NCBI GenBank assembly: GCA_038143535.1
Contig: JAYQMD010000001.1
Location: forward strand, 1 to 64,000
Direction of reading: 5' to 3'
From: UBA7446 sp038143535
GTDB taxonomy: Bacteria > Bacteroidota > Bacteroidia > Flavobacteriales > Flavobacteriaceae
Length of the DNA: 64,000 bases
In this document: positions 34,882-44,371 of the stretch, in pieces
Position numbering within the stretch: the stretch's first letter is position 1
Layout: every line of letters begins with the position of its first letter
Made by a program: the position numbers and the translations under genes
The notes under the pieces: generated by a model
Databases searched by the model: none
What the model saw: only the letters and a program-made list of their open reading frames with translations
Told to the model about the DNA's origin: nothing

Positions 34882-36132
34882 TCAGTTCATTTTTTTGAAC
34901 ATAACACAAGCGTTGTGTCCGCCAAAACCAAAGGTATTGCTCATGGCAACCGACACCTCTCGTTTTTGCGCAGTGTTGAAGGTGAAATTAATTTTTGGGT
35001 CTATGTTTTCATCAGCCGTTTGGTGATTTATGGTTGGGGGAACAATACCGTGCTTGATACTCAAAATAGATGATATAGCTTCAACTACACCGGCCGCACC
35101 TAACAGGTGACCCGTCATGGATTTTGTCGAATTGATATTCATGTCATATAAATGCTCACCAAAGACTTTTTTAAGAGCTTTGGTTTCTGCAATATCTCCA
35201 AGCGGCGTGGATGTTCCGTGCATATTAACGGCGTCTACATCAGCGATTTCAACACCAGCGTCAGCAATACAGTTTTCCATGACACTTGTAGCGCCAAGTC
35301 CTTCGGGGTGTGGGGCAGTTATATGGTGTGCGTCTGCCGAGAGACCACCACCAACAACTTCGGCATATACGGTAGCGCCTCGGGCTAGAGCGTGCTCCAA
35401 ACTTTCTAAAATTAATGCACCAGCGCCTTCACCCATCACAAAACCATCACGGTCTTTGTCAAAGGGTCTAGAAGCGGTTTTTGGATCGTCGTTTCGAACA
35501 GACAGGGCATGCATAGCATTAAACCCGCCAATACTGGCCATGGCAACACCAGCTTCAGAGCCACCCGTGACCATAACGTCAGCGTAGCCTAAGCGGATAT
35601 AGTTTAAAGCATCAATAATGGCATTGGCAGAAGATGCACAGGCCGATACGGTAGCAAAGTTGGGCCCGCGAAAACCATACTTAATGGATATCATACCGGG
35701 CGCAATGTCAGCAATCATCTTGGGAATAAAGAAGGGATTAAAACGAGGCGTGCCTTTTCCACTAGCGAAGTTTAGCACCTCGTTTTGAAAGGTTTCCAAG
35801 CCACCAACTCCGGAGCCCCAAATGACGCCAGCTTTCGCGCTATCTATTTTTTCAAGGTCTAGGCCTGAGTCATGTACAGCTTCATCAGAAGCCACCATGG
35901 CATATTGAGTAAAGCGATCCATTTTACGTGCATCCTTACGGTCAAAATGCTCCTGGGCATCAAAGTTTTTTATCTCACAAGCGAATTGTGTCTTAAACTT
36001 TGAAGCATCAAAATGGGTAATAGTAGCCGCCCCGCTGGTTCCTGATACTAAGCCGTTCCAGAAAGCATCTTTTGTATTACCAATAGGGGTTAATGCCCCG
36101 ATACCAGTTACGACAACTCGCCGCCTATGCAT
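34882..36132 (-). CDS. fabF: Beta-ketoacyl-ACP synthase II
   Basis: FabF condenses malonyl-ACP with acyl-ACP in fatty-acid elongation. The 416-residue protein starts RRVVVTGIGALTPIGNT and has the active-site cysteine in TVSACASSANAIIDAL near residue 163, and the histidines in VNMHGTSTPLGD and TGHLLGAAGVVEAI. The closing motif NTFGFGGHNACVMF is intact. It follows acpP after 10 bases, the usual pairing. Confidence 0.95.
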   Translation of the reverse strand: MHRRRVVVTGIGALTPIGNTKDAFWNGLVSGTSGAATITHFDASKFKTQFACEIKNFDAQEHFDRKDARKMDRFTQYAMVASDEAVHDSGLDLEKIDSAKAGVIWGSGVGGLETFQNEVLNFASGKGTPRFNPFFIPKMIADIAPGMISIKYGFRGPNFATVSACASSANAIIDALNYIRLGYADVMVTGGSEAGVAMASIGGFNAMHALSVRNDDPKTASRPFDKDRDGFVMGEGAGALILESLEHALARGATVYAEVVGGGLSADAHHITAPHPEGLGATSVMENCIADAGVEIADVDAVNMHGTSTPLGDIAETKALKKVFGEHLYDMNINSTKSMTGHLLGAAGVVEAISSILSIKHGIVPPTINHQTADENIDPKINFTFNTAQKREVSVAMSNTFGFGGHNACVMFKKMN

Positions 36133-36142
36133 GAAAAAATGA

Positions 36143-36376
36143 TTATTTACTTCCTTCTATATACTGAATAGCCTGACCAACAGTAGCAATGTTTTCTGCT
36201 TGGTCATCTGGAATTTGGATGTCAAATTCTTTTTCGAACTCCATAATGAGTTCAACTGTATCTAAAGAGTCTGCGCCAAGATCATTAGTAAAACTAGCTT
36301 CGGCAACTACTTCATTTTCGTCAACGCCTAGTTTATCTACTATGATGGCTTTTACACGTGATGCAATATCAGACAT
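36143..36376 (-). CDS. acpP: Acyl carrier protein
   Basis: The ATG at 36376 gives a 77-residue acidic protein starting MSDIASRVKAIIVDKLGVDE, with the phosphopantetheine attachment serine in DLGADSLDTVELIMEFEKEF. A longer frame extends upstream, but the -7 box TATTTTTG at 36400-36407 and the family length favour ATG 36376. ACP carries growing acyl chains for FabF and other fatty-acid enzymes. It is the first gene of the block leading to fabF, rnc and pyk. Confidence 0.95.
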   Translation of the reverse strand: MSDIASRVKAIIVDKLGVDENEVVAEASFTNDLGADSLDTVELIMEFEKEFDIQIPDDQAENIATVGQAIQYIEGSK

Positions 36377-36399
36377 AATTTTGGTTTTATTATTTCGGA

Positions 36400-36407
36400 C
36401 AAAAATA
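36400..36407 (-). promoter_or_regulatory. -7 promoter element of acpP
   Basis: The minus strand reads TATTTTTG, a TAnnTTTG match, 23 bases before ATG 36376; it excludes longer acpP starts. Confidence 0.5.
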
Positions 36408-36486
36408 GAAAAACTTTCACGGACACAAATGTTTTTTCTAAATAATACATAATTTAAGCTGTTGCACTGAAGCAATTTTTATTGCG

Positions 36487-36494
36487 TAAGTTTG
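36487..36494 (+). promoter_or_regulatory. -7 promoter element of purN
   Basis: TAAGTTTG matches TAnnTTTG and ends 19 bases before the TTG start of purN at 36514. Confidence 0.5.
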
Positions 36495-36513
36495 CAAAAA
36501 GGCATTTCATATT

Positions 36514-37077
36514 TTGAAAACAATAGTTGTTTTTGCCTCTGGTTCTGGCACTAATGCAGTAAAAATCATCACATATTTCGACACCATTGAAACCGCTGCC
36601 GTAAAATGTGTTTATTGCAATAACCCAAATGCTGGTGTAATTGATCGCGCGGCACGCCTTGGGGTGTCCACCAGGGTCTTTAGCCGTTCCGAATACCAAA
36701 AAGAAGTTCTCGAAGAACTTATAGCTGTTAAGCCCGACCTCATTGTGCTCGCAGGGTTCTTGTGGAAGCTTCCCAAGAGCTATGTAGACGCATTTCCCAA
36801 CCAAATTATCAACATTCACCCCTCTTTGCTGCCCAAATACGGCGGAAAGGGCATGTATGGACAGCACGTTTTTGATGCAATTATTTCCAACAACGAATCT
36901 GAAACAGGTATTACCATTCACTATGTTAACGAACATTATGACGAAGGAGCCGTTATTTTTCAAGCCAAAACAACTGTAGCAGACAACGATACAGCAACAG
37001 ACGTAGCCGCAAAAACACATCAATTGGAGCACACGCATTTTGCACCTCAACTACACCAATTGCTTGATCAACAATGA
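36514..37077 (+). CDS. purN: Phosphoribosylglycinamide formyltransferase
   Basis: PurN transfers a formyl group from 10-formyl-THF to GAR in purine synthesis. The 187-residue protein starts with TTG at 36514: translation begins MKTIVVFASGSGTNAVKII, the family N-terminus, and no ATG is available nearby. Catalytic residues are visible in INIHPSLLPKYGGKGMYG (Asn, His) and ETGITIHYVNEHYDEG (Asp). Its last bases overlap rnhA by four, placing it at the head of purN-rnhA-pfkB-purF. Confidence 0.93.
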   Translation: MKTIVVFASGSGTNAVKIITYFDTIETAAVKCVYCNNPNAGVIDRAARLGVSTRVFSRSEYQKEVLEELIAVKPDLIVLAGFLWKLPKSYVDAFPNQIINIHPSLLPKYGGKGMYGQHVFDAIISNNESETGITIHYVNEHYDEGAVIFQAKTTVADNDTATDVAAKTHQLEHTHFAPQLHQLLDQQ

Positions 37078-37541
37078 AAGAAGTTCACCTATACACAGAT
37101 GGTTCCGCTCGTGGAAACCCAGGACCTGGAGGATATGGGCTTGTTTTAGAGCTTCCAGGGTCAACCTATAAAAAAGAACACGCAGAGGGCTTTCTGCACA
37201 CCACTAACAACCGCATGGAACTCTTGGCCGTTATAGTTGGTTTGGAACTGTTAAAAGAAGTGCCAGTTAAAGTTACGGTTTTTACGGACTCCAAATACGT
37301 TTGTGACGCTGTTGAAAAAAAATGGATTTTTCGTTGGGAAAGAACGGGGTTTAAAAAGCAAAAAAACCAAGATTTGTGGAAGCGTTTTCTAATTGTGTTT
37401 AGAAAACATAATGTACAGATTAAATGGATCAAAGGGCACAACCAACACCCGCAAAACGAAAGGTGTGATGCCCTTGCAGTAGCAGCGTCAAAACAGCAAA
37501 ATCAAAAAGAAGACACGGGATATAAAACGCAAACCACATGA
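37074..37541 (+). CDS. rnhA: Ribonuclease HI
   Basis: RNase HI degrades RNA in RNA-DNA hybrids. The 155-residue protein has the catalytic acids in YTDGSARGNPGPGGYG (Asp), NRMELLAV (Glu), FTDSKYVCDAV (Asp) and the last acid in NERCDALAV, with KGHNQHPQNE before it. Its ATG overlaps purN and its end overlaps the pfkB gene by four bases (ATGA type). Confidence 0.94.
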   Translation: MKEVHLYTDGSARGNPGPGGYGLVLELPGSTYKKEHAEGFLHTTNNRMELLAVIVGLELLKEVPVKVTVFTDSKYVCDAVEKKWIFRWERTGFKKQKNQDLWKRFLIVFRKHNVQIKWIKGHNQHPQNERCDALAVAASKQQNQKEDTGYKTQTT

Positions 37542-38461
37542 AAAACAACAAGCTTCTTATCGTAGGCACAATGGCATTTGATGAAATCATCACCCCCACA
37601 CAAACTTCAGGAAAAATTTTAGGCGGCGCTGGAACCTACATTAGTTTGGCTGCATCATATGCAGAAGCAGATATCGGAATTGTTTCTGTAATTGGCGACG
37701 ATTTCACAAGCGAATACACCTCTCTACTCACCGACCGGGGTATAGACCTCTCAGGTGTAACTCAGGTTGCTGGTCAAAATTCTTTTTATTGGAAAGGTAA
37801 GTATCACGATAACATGAATAAGCGGGATACACTTGACACCCAACTCAATGTGCTGGCCGATTTTGATCCGATTGTACCCGCTCATTACAAAGACGCTTCT
37901 GTAGTAATGCTTGGCAATTTAGCTCCAAGTGTGCAACAAAGTCTGTTGGATCAGCTTGAACCAAACCCAAACCGAGTGGTATTGCTAGACACCATGAATT
38001 TTTGGATGGATGTGGCATTGGATAAACTTTTAAAGGTTATTAATCAGGTCGATGTCATTACTATAAACGATGAGGAAGCCATCCAGTTGAGCGGGCAGCA
38101 CAATATGGTTTCAGCCGCAAAGGACATACACAAATTAGGCCCCGCCTATGTGATTATTAAAAAAGGAGAACACGGGGCCTTGCTTTTTTACAAAGACCAA
38201 CCCTTTTACGCACCAGCACTACCTTTAGAGCAAGTAATTGACCCAACGGGCGCAGGCGATAGCTTTGCAGGCGGCCTATCTGGGTACTTGGCTGGGCAAG
38301 AACAGCTTACAGCGGCCGCAATCAAACAAGGAGTTTTAAATGGCACGGCCGCCGCATCTATTTGCGTGGGCGCCATGGGAACCGTGGGATTGATTTCTGC
38401 TCAAAAGGAACAGTTTTTAGCGCAGTTACAAGAATTGGAGCGCTTGCGGACAGTATCGTAA
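37538..38461 (+). CDS. PfkB family carbohydrate/nucleoside kinase
   Basis: The 307-residue protein starts MKNNKLLIVGTMAFDEI, followed by GKILGGAGTYISLAASYAEA, the glycine-rich PfkB N-motif, and the C-terminal motif DPTGAGDSFAGGLSGYL with the catalytic Asp in GAGD. The family includes ribokinase, adenosine and fructose kinases; the substrate is not determined. The surrounding purine genes make a nucleoside or ribose substrate plausible (inference from position). It overlaps rnhA by four bases. Confidence 0.87.
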   Translation: MKNNKLLIVGTMAFDEIITPTQTSGKILGGAGTYISLAASYAEADIGIVSVIGDDFTSEYTSLLTDRGIDLSGVTQVAGQNSFYWKGKYHDNMNKRDTLDTQLNVLADFDPIVPAHYKDASVVMLGNLAPSVQQSLLDQLEPNPNRVVLLDTMNFWMDVALDKLLKVINQVDVITINDEEAIQLSGQHNMVSAAKDIHKLGPAYVIIKKGEHGALLFYKDQPFYAPALPLEQVIDPTGAGDSFAGGLSGYLAGQEQLTAAAIKQGVLNGTAAASICVGAMGTVGLISAQKEQFLAQLQELERLRTVS

Positions 38462-38501
38462 TTTAAAAGCGACCTATGATAATTTTAGTTAATTTTACCC
38501 A

Positions 38502-40397
38502 ATGAGTGATGCCATCAAGCACGAGTGTGGAATAGCCCTGGTTCGGCTACTTAAACCCTTAGAGTTCTACAAACAAAAATACGGCAGTTCATTTTACGGC
38601 CTTCAAAAAATGTATTTGATGCTGGAAAAACAGCACAACCGCGGTCAGGACGGCGCTGGTTTTGCAAGCATTAAGCTAGACATGGCACCTGGGGAGCGCT
38701 TTATGAGCCGTGTTCGTTCTTCAGACCCTCAACCCATCAAAGACATTTTCAACACCATCAACACACGCATCAATGCGGTTGAGGAAAGCTTATCCACCAA
38801 AGACCTGTCTTCTGAAGTATTGAAATCCGCATTCCCATATGTAGGAGAAGTTATGCTGGGTCATTTACGTTACGGGACTTTTGGCAAAAATACCATTGAA
38901 AGCGTGCACCCCTTCTTGCGACAAAACAATTGGATGCACCGAAATCTTATTGTAGCGGGTAATTTTAACCTAACCAATGTAAATGAGCTTTTTGAAAACC
39001 TGGTTACCTTAGGGCAGCACCCAAAGGAAAAGGCAGACACTGTTACAGTGATGGAAAAAATAGGGCACTTTTTGGACGATTCTGTTGCCAAGCTCTATAA
39101 AAAATTAAAGGGAGAAGGCTTTGACAAACAAGGCGCATCTTCGGAGATAGCAAAACGCTTAAATATTTCCAAGATATTACGTAAAGCATCAAAAAACTGG
39201 GACGGCGGTTATGTCATAGGCGGGCTGATTGGACATGGAGATTCTTTTGTACTCAGAGACCCTGCCGGGATTCGCCCAGCTTTTTTCTACAAAGACGATG
39301 AGGTGGTGGTGGTCGCATCAGAACGTCCAGCAATACAGACTGTATTTAATATACCCAAGGAAGCTATTCACGAAATAACGCCAGGGCATGCGCTTATTGT
39401 TAAGAAGTCAGGCGAATTGTCGCACACCGAAATAAATGAGCCAACGTCACGCTTGGCGTGCTCGTTTGAGCGCATCTACTTTTCTAGAGGGAACGATGCG
39501 GATATTTATAACGAGCGAAAGGCACTTGGGCGCCTGCTGTTTCCAAAAATACATGAGTCAGTCAATGGCGAATTGAAAAACACGGTTTTTTCATATATTC
39601 CAAACACAGCAGAAACGTCTTTTTATGGACTTGTTCAGCGGGTACAGGATTTTATGCTTGAACAGTCCGAGGCAGCACTATTAAATGCGAAGAACCTCTC
39701 TCCCGACCGCTTGAAGGCGTTATTATCGCCACGGCCACGAATCGAGAAGGTTATACTTAAAGACGTTAAGTTGCGCACCTTTATCACAGAGGACAGCAGT
39801 AGAGACGATTTGGTGGCGCATGTTTATGACATCACCTACGGGTCTGTAAACAAAGACGACAACCTTGTAATTATTGACGACAGTATTGTAAGGGGCACGA
39901 CCTTGCAAAAGAGTATATTAAAAATATTAGACCGGCTAGGCCCAAAAAAGATTGTTGTGGTCTCCAGTGCCCCACAGATTCGATATCCAGACTGCTACGG
40001 CATCGACATGGCCCGTTTAGAAGATTTAATTGCATTTAGAGCCATGCTAGCATTACTTGAAAAGCATAATGAGACTGCACAGCTAAAAACGGTTTATGAA
40101 AAGGCCAAAGCTACAATAAACCATAAGGCAGCAAACATTCAAAATCATGTCAAGCCGCTTTACAATCAATTTACAGACGAGGAAATTTCAAAACAAATAT
40201 CATTTATGTTGCGCACCAAAGAAATCAATGCGGAGGTAGACGTCATTTTTCAGTCTGTTGCCAATTTGCACAAGGCTTGCCCTGAAAACAAAGGCGATTG
40301 GTACTTTACAGGCAACTATCCAACCGATGGCGGGAACAAGGTTGTTAATCAGGCTTATATCAACTTTTACGAGGGTAATAAGGGTCGCGCTTATTGA
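38502..40397 (+). CDS. purF: Amidophosphoribosyltransferase, long Bacteroidota form
   Basis: PurF makes 5-phosphoribosylamine from PRPP and glutamine, the first step of purine synthesis. The 631-residue protein has the Ntn glutaminase region starting MSDAIKHECGIALVRLLKPL (catalytic Cys after a short leader), EKQHNRGQDGAGFA, HLRYGTFG, then the phosphoribosyltransferase motif VIIDDSIVRGTT near residue 465. It is about 130-160 residues longer than the usual enzyme, with extra sequence in the middle and at the C-terminus. A TAATTTTA box lies four bases before the ATG. Gene symbol is by motif; a second canonical purF may exist elsewhere. Confidence 0.82.
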   Translation: MSDAIKHECGIALVRLLKPLEFYKQKYGSSFYGLQKMYLMLEKQHNRGQDGAGFASIKLDMAPGERFMSRVRSSDPQPIKDIFNTINTRINAVEESLSTKDLSSEVLKSAFPYVGEVMLGHLRYGTFGKNTIESVHPFLRQNNWMHRNLIVAGNFNLTNVNELFENLVTLGQHPKEKADTVTVMEKIGHFLDDSVAKLYKKLKGEGFDKQGASSEIAKRLNISKILRKASKNWDGGYVIGGLIGHGDSFVLRDPAGIRPAFFYKDDEVVVVASERPAIQTVFNIPKEAIHEITPGHALIVKKSGELSHTEINEPTSRLACSFERIYFSRGNDADIYNERKALGRLLFPKIHESVNGELKNTVFSYIPNTAETSFYGLVQRVQDFMLEQSEAALLNAKNLSPDRLKALLSPRPRIEKVILKDVKLRTFITEDSSRDDLVAHVYDITYGSVNKDDNLVIIDDSIVRGTTLQKSILKILDRLGPKKIVVVSSAPQIRYPDCYGIDMARLEDLIAFRAMLALLEKHNETAQLKTVYEKAKATINHKAANIQNHVKPLYNQFTDEEISKQISFMLRTKEINAEVDVIFQSVANLHKACPENKGDWYFTGNYPTDGGNKVVNQAYINFYEGNKGRAY

Positions 40398-40422
40398 AAT
40401 TTAAAAAAAACTCAAATTTTGC

Positions 40423-40452
40423 TTTGATTTGTAAATTCTGTTTGTATATTAG
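40423..40452 (+). promoter_or_regulatory. Promoter-like pair TTTG / TATATTAG
   Basis: TTTG at 40423-40426 and TATATTAG at 40445-40452 are separated by 18 bases, close to the Bacteroidota -33/-7 spacing. No protein start follows; a terminator lies about 50 bases downstream. Confidence 0.45.
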
Positions 40453-40456
40453 CAAT

Positions 40457-40527
40457 GCCATAACATAAGTAGGTTAAGTTCATGGTAAGATTTGGGGCAA
40501 AAAAGGTGGATTCTTTCCACCTTTTTT
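40457..40527 (+). ncRNA. Candidate small RNA, about 70 nt
   Basis: A promoter-like pair just upstream and the hairpin terminator at its 3' end bracket about 70 bases with no convincing gene, only a possible 18-codon frame starting ATGGTAAGA at 40481. I do not recognise a known RNA family. It lies between purF and sod in a 191-bp spacer. It could instead be only the purF 3' region with a chance promoter. Confidence 0.35.
40498..40527. terminator. Bidirectional Rho-independent terminator between purF and sod
   Basis: A run of A (40498-40504) is followed by GGTGGA, loop TTCTT, TCCACC and TTTTTT at 40522-40527. The perfect six-pair stem with A and T flanks can act on both strands, ending the plus-strand transcript and the minus-strand sod transcript. 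Confidence 0.85.
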
Positions 40528-40588
40528 ATTTAACATAAAAAAAGAGTGCTAATTAAGCCAGCTTTTTTGTTTTGTAACACAATGATTT

Positions 40589-41191
40589 TTAGCCTGCTGC
40601 GTAGCGTTTGCTTACTTCAGACCAATTCACAACCTTAAAGAACGCTTCGATATAATCGGGACGTCTATTTTGGTAATTTAGGTAATATGCGTGTTCCCAA
40701 ACATCCAATCCAAGTATGGGAGTTCCCCCACAGTTGATTTCTTTCATCAGGGGATTGTCTTGGTTTGGCGTTGAGCATACCTCTAATTCGCCATCGTTGT
40801 GTACACATAACCATGCCCATCCAGAGCCAAACTGTGTTGCTGCTGCTTTTGAAAAAGCATCTTTAAAAGCATCGAAAGAACCAAATGCAGCCTTAATAGC
40901 AGCGCTTAGCTCAGAAGATATCTCTCCTGCGTCAGGGCCCATAATTTCCCAGAACAAGCAGTGGTTGTAATAACCTCCGCCATTGTTACGAACGGCAGCG
41001 TTACTCATGTCAAGATCACCTAAAATTTCTTCAATTGATTTACCTTCAAGCGCCGTGCCTTTAATGGCAGCATTAAGCTTGGTGGTATAACCGTTGTGGT
41101 GTTTTCCATGGTGAATTTCCATTGTATTTGCATCAATGTGTGGTTCCAGCGCATCTGCGGCGTATGGAAGTGAAGGAAGTTTAAAAGCCAT
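40589..41191 (-). CDS. Superoxide dismutase, Fe/Mn family
   Basis: The 200-residue protein starts MAFKLPSLPYAADALEPHID and has the metal-binding HHGKHHNGYTTKLN, GGGYYNHCLFWE, GSGWAWLCV and the signature DVWEHAYYLNYQNRRPDYIE. It converts superoxide to hydrogen peroxide and oxygen. Iron or manganese specificity is not clear, so sodA or sodB is not assigned. A -7 box TAACTTTG lies at 41212-41219, 20 bases upstream of the ATG. Confidence 0.94.
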   Translation of the reverse strand: MAFKLPSLPYAADALEPHIDANTMEIHHGKHHNGYTTKLNAAIKGTALEGKSIEEILGDLDMSNAAVRNNGGGYYNHCLFWEIMGPDAGEISSELSAAIKAAFGSFDAFKDAFSKAAATQFGSGWAWLCVHNDGELEVCSTPNQDNPLMKEINCGGTPILGLDVWEHAYYLNYQNRRPDYIEAFFKVVNWSEVSKRYAAG

Positions 41192-41211
41192 ATTCTATAT
41201 TTTATTTAGCA

Positions 41212-41219
41212 CAAAGTTA
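41212..41219 (-). promoter_or_regulatory. -7 promoter element of sod
   Basis: The minus strand reads TAACTTTG, a TAnnTTTG match, 20 bases before ATG 41191. Confidence 0.5.
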
Positions 41220-41261
41220 CGCATATATTCCTATATTTAATTCTGATAAACATCAATTGCC

Positions 41262-44200
41262 GTGTCAAGTACAGCCACTCCTTTTGTTATTTATAATGCT
41301 TCAGCTGGCTCCGGAAAGACCCATACCCTTGTACGCTCTTTTCTCTTTCGTCTGCTTGACAGCAGCCAACCGGAACAGCTGAGGCGCTTGCTTGCTATAA
41401 CCTTTACCAACAAGGCGGCACAAGAAATGAAATCCCGTATTTTAGTTCACTTAGCTTCATTTGCTTCAAGCCCCGAAAAGGCCAAAGAAGAAAGCATGTT
41501 TTTGGAAATCGCAGACATGTGCGGCCTAACAAAAGATCAGTTGCACCAACGATCAAAAAGAGCATACCGCTATATGTTACATCACTTTGGACAGCTGCAA
41601 GTAGCCACCATAGACAAGTTAACGCACAAAATCATTCGGACGTTTGCTAGAGACCTAGGTATCAACGCCCGATTTGAAGTGGCCTTAGATGGCAAGTCAT
41701 TTATGGCCGAAGTGGTGGAGCAAGTACTCAGCAGGGCAGGAGAAGACAAAGCACTGACCCAAGTCTTGGTCAGTTATGTATTGCAAAAGTCAGATGATTT
41801 CAAGTCTTGGGACGTTGCCAAGGAGTTAAATACCATTGCTCAAATGTATTTAAACGAAAATCACATGCAATCGCTGGCCTACTTGGAAGGCGTGCCCATC
41901 AAGGCCTTTGCTGACCTAAACCAAAAGTTAAAAATCCAAACAGAAACCATATTGGCCCCAATACAATCCGAGTCAAAAGCGATACTTTTAGCACTTGAAG
42001 ACTTACAAATTCCGACATCGTTTTTTCCACGCGAATCCTTACCCAAGCTATTGACACTTCTAGCACATGGCGAATGGCCCAACGAAATGCTCAACGCGAC
42101 CCTGTCCAAAAGCCTTGAAACGGGGATGTATTTAAAAAAGAGTGCCACAGACCAAGCGCAACGGTTATTTGATACTATTAAGGACCAAGTTACTGCACTC
42201 TTGGAAATGTATACACAATATTGGCGACAACTTGTTTTGTTAAACTTGCTCCGCAGGAATGTGGTGCCATTGTCGCTCATGCAGCACATTGGTCAAGGAG
42301 TTTTGGCTTTACAAGAAGAACGAAATAACCAGTTGTTGGCCTTTTTTAACAAACTGATTTCAGACGCTATTAAAGACACGAACACCCACTTTATGTTTGA
42401 ACGGCTTGGCGTACGCTTCCAACACTTTTTTATTGACGAATTTCAAGACACGTCTGCTTTACAGTGGTCAAATCTCTACCCTTTGTTTTCACACGCGTTG
42501 GAAGACAGCGAACGCCTGGGTTCTTTGGTTTTGGTGGGCGACGCAAAGCAATCCATATACAGATGGCGGGGCGGATATCCAGAGCAGTTTATGGCCTTGG
42601 TGAATAAAGAGGTTCCGTTTAGCATAAGCCCCAAAGTCGAAAACCTGCCAAAAAACTTTAGAAGCCTTCCCAACATAGTTTCATTCAACAACGATTTTTT
42701 TACCAAGGCCTCTCAACTCTTACCCCTACCCTCTCAACAGGCACTTTATGCAAAATCGTGTAAACAAGAACCAAACAGCAACGCAGGCGGTTATGTTACT
42801 GTTGCGGCCATAGCAGGTAAAAAAAACGATGAACGCATGTCGGAATACCAGGCTCACGTTTTAGGGCGTGTTAAAGACTGTTTGCAACAAGGGTATGGCC
42901 CCGAAGATATTTGCGTTTTAGTCAGAAAAAATAAGCAAGGCGTACAGATTGCTAAAGCACTTACAGAAGCAGGTATTCAGATTACCTCCTCAGAATCGTT
43001 ACTCGTATCGCAAAGCCCAGAAGTTCTATTTTTAATGAGTCTTTTAAAACTACGCGTAGCGCCGAAAAGCAAAATAAGTCGTTATGCTGTTCTAGAACGG
43101 TTTGCACTCTTACAGACGAAGCCTTTTGAGTGGACAAAACAACAAATGCAGCAACCCTTACAACACGTCCTTTTGTCGTTGTCAAGCCAAAAGTTTGACT
43201 TGAATAAGTTTAACCAATTGCCCGTTTATGCTGCTTTAGAATATGCTGTATGGGCGCTTTCGCTGGCAAAACATTTAACTGCTCACATTCAAGCTTTTTT
43301 AGACGAAGTCTTAAAATGGCAGGGCAGTAGAGAGGGCACCCTCATAGCGCTTATTTCGCATTGGGAGTTAAACAAAGAGCACTGGACCGTTAGGCCTCCT
43401 GAAAACAGAAATGCGGTTAAAATTATGACCATACACAAGGCAAAAGGCTTGGCGTTTCCAGTGGTTATTTTACCCTTTTCAGACAGCAAATGGATTGAGG
43501 GCACAACAACCTTGCTTGGTTTCCTCTTCCAGAGGGCGCCTATACCCCGTTTAAGGAAATGTTGCTGCCCATTTCTAAAAACCTTTCCAATCTTGGAGAA
43601 CGAGCAAGGCAAACGTATGACACCTATTACGCCCAATCTTTTATGGACACCTTGAACACGTTTTATGTAGGTATGACACGGCCCATTGAAGAACTTCACA
43701 TCATTACGCAAAAAGGAAATAGAGAAGCGTTGCCCAAAGGCCTACCAGATATTTTTGCACAAGTCATTCCCGAGTTAGAAGCGCAAGAAGTTACTTTTGG
43801 TATGCGGATGAAGCGAACACCCAAAACAACAGCGTCAAACGAGACGACAACACCGTTTACCTTTAATCTAACCCAAGCCACTTCTGTTGTTACAGAAAGG
43901 TCTGTCCAATCAACGGAAGCGCTTTTTGGCAACGTGCTTCACGAGGTTATGGCGCAGGTAGACGTACCACAAGACTTGGAGCGCGCCCTTACCCAGGCTA
44001 ATGCTAAAGAACGGCTGGGAGCAACACCATACGAACGATTGTTTAAAAGTGTAAAAGAGATGCTGGACCACGAGCAGTTGGCTGTTTTTTTTGACCCTGC
44101 CCATACACCCTATAAAGAGCGCGCCCTTATTACTGCAAAAGGGGAGGTATTGCGCCCCGACAGATTTGTCATTACAAAAGATAAAAACGTTTTTTTGTTG

Positions 44201-44341
44201 GATTATAAGACAGGCCAACACCACAAGAGCCATGCGAATCAGCTTGAAGAATATGCTACATGTTTAAGACTTCAAGGGCTTAACGTAAAACAAAAACTGC
44301 TGGTTTACTGCGGAAACAGTCTTATTTTCAAAGAAGTTTAG
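41262..44341 (+). CDS. AddA/RecB-like UvrD helicase-nuclease, frameshifted in this sequence
   Basis: The gene opens with GTG at 41262. The N-terminal frame has Walker A (YNASAGSGKTHTLV), FIDEFQDTSALQWSNL (Walker B), GDAKQSIYRWRGGYPEQF and HKAKGLAFPVVILPF. The C-terminal frame has PEGAYTPFKEMLLP, TFYVGMTRPIEELHI, and a RecB-type nuclease core PDRFVI...LLDYKTGQ. The frames part at the G run 43499-43501 (three G; a fourth gives IEGHNNLAWFPLPEG). With one added base the protein is exactly 1026 residues. Its role would be double-strand-break end resection, together with the AddB-like gene at 45768. The break is more likely an indel error than a true mutation. Confidence 0.85.
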
Positions 44342-44349
44342 TATTTTTG
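44342..44349 (+). promoter_or_regulatory. -7 promoter element of the OmpA-TSP3 gene
   Basis: TATTTTTG matches TAnnTTTG directly after the AddA stop, 22 bases before ATG 44372, so the outer-membrane gene has its own promoter inside the repair-gene cluster. Confidence 0.5.
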
Positions 44350-44371
44350 AATAAATTATTAATCTACGATC

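Noticed and set aside
36454..37050. 198-codon minus-strand frame opposite purN
   Set aside because: It is Cys/Val/Asn-rich shadow sequence opposite a clearly identified gene; no domain is recognisable.
40528..40538. ATTTAACATAA, identical to a XerD half-site of dif (reverse strand)
   Set aside because: The partner XerC arm and central palindrome are absent; the spacer is a terminator tail.
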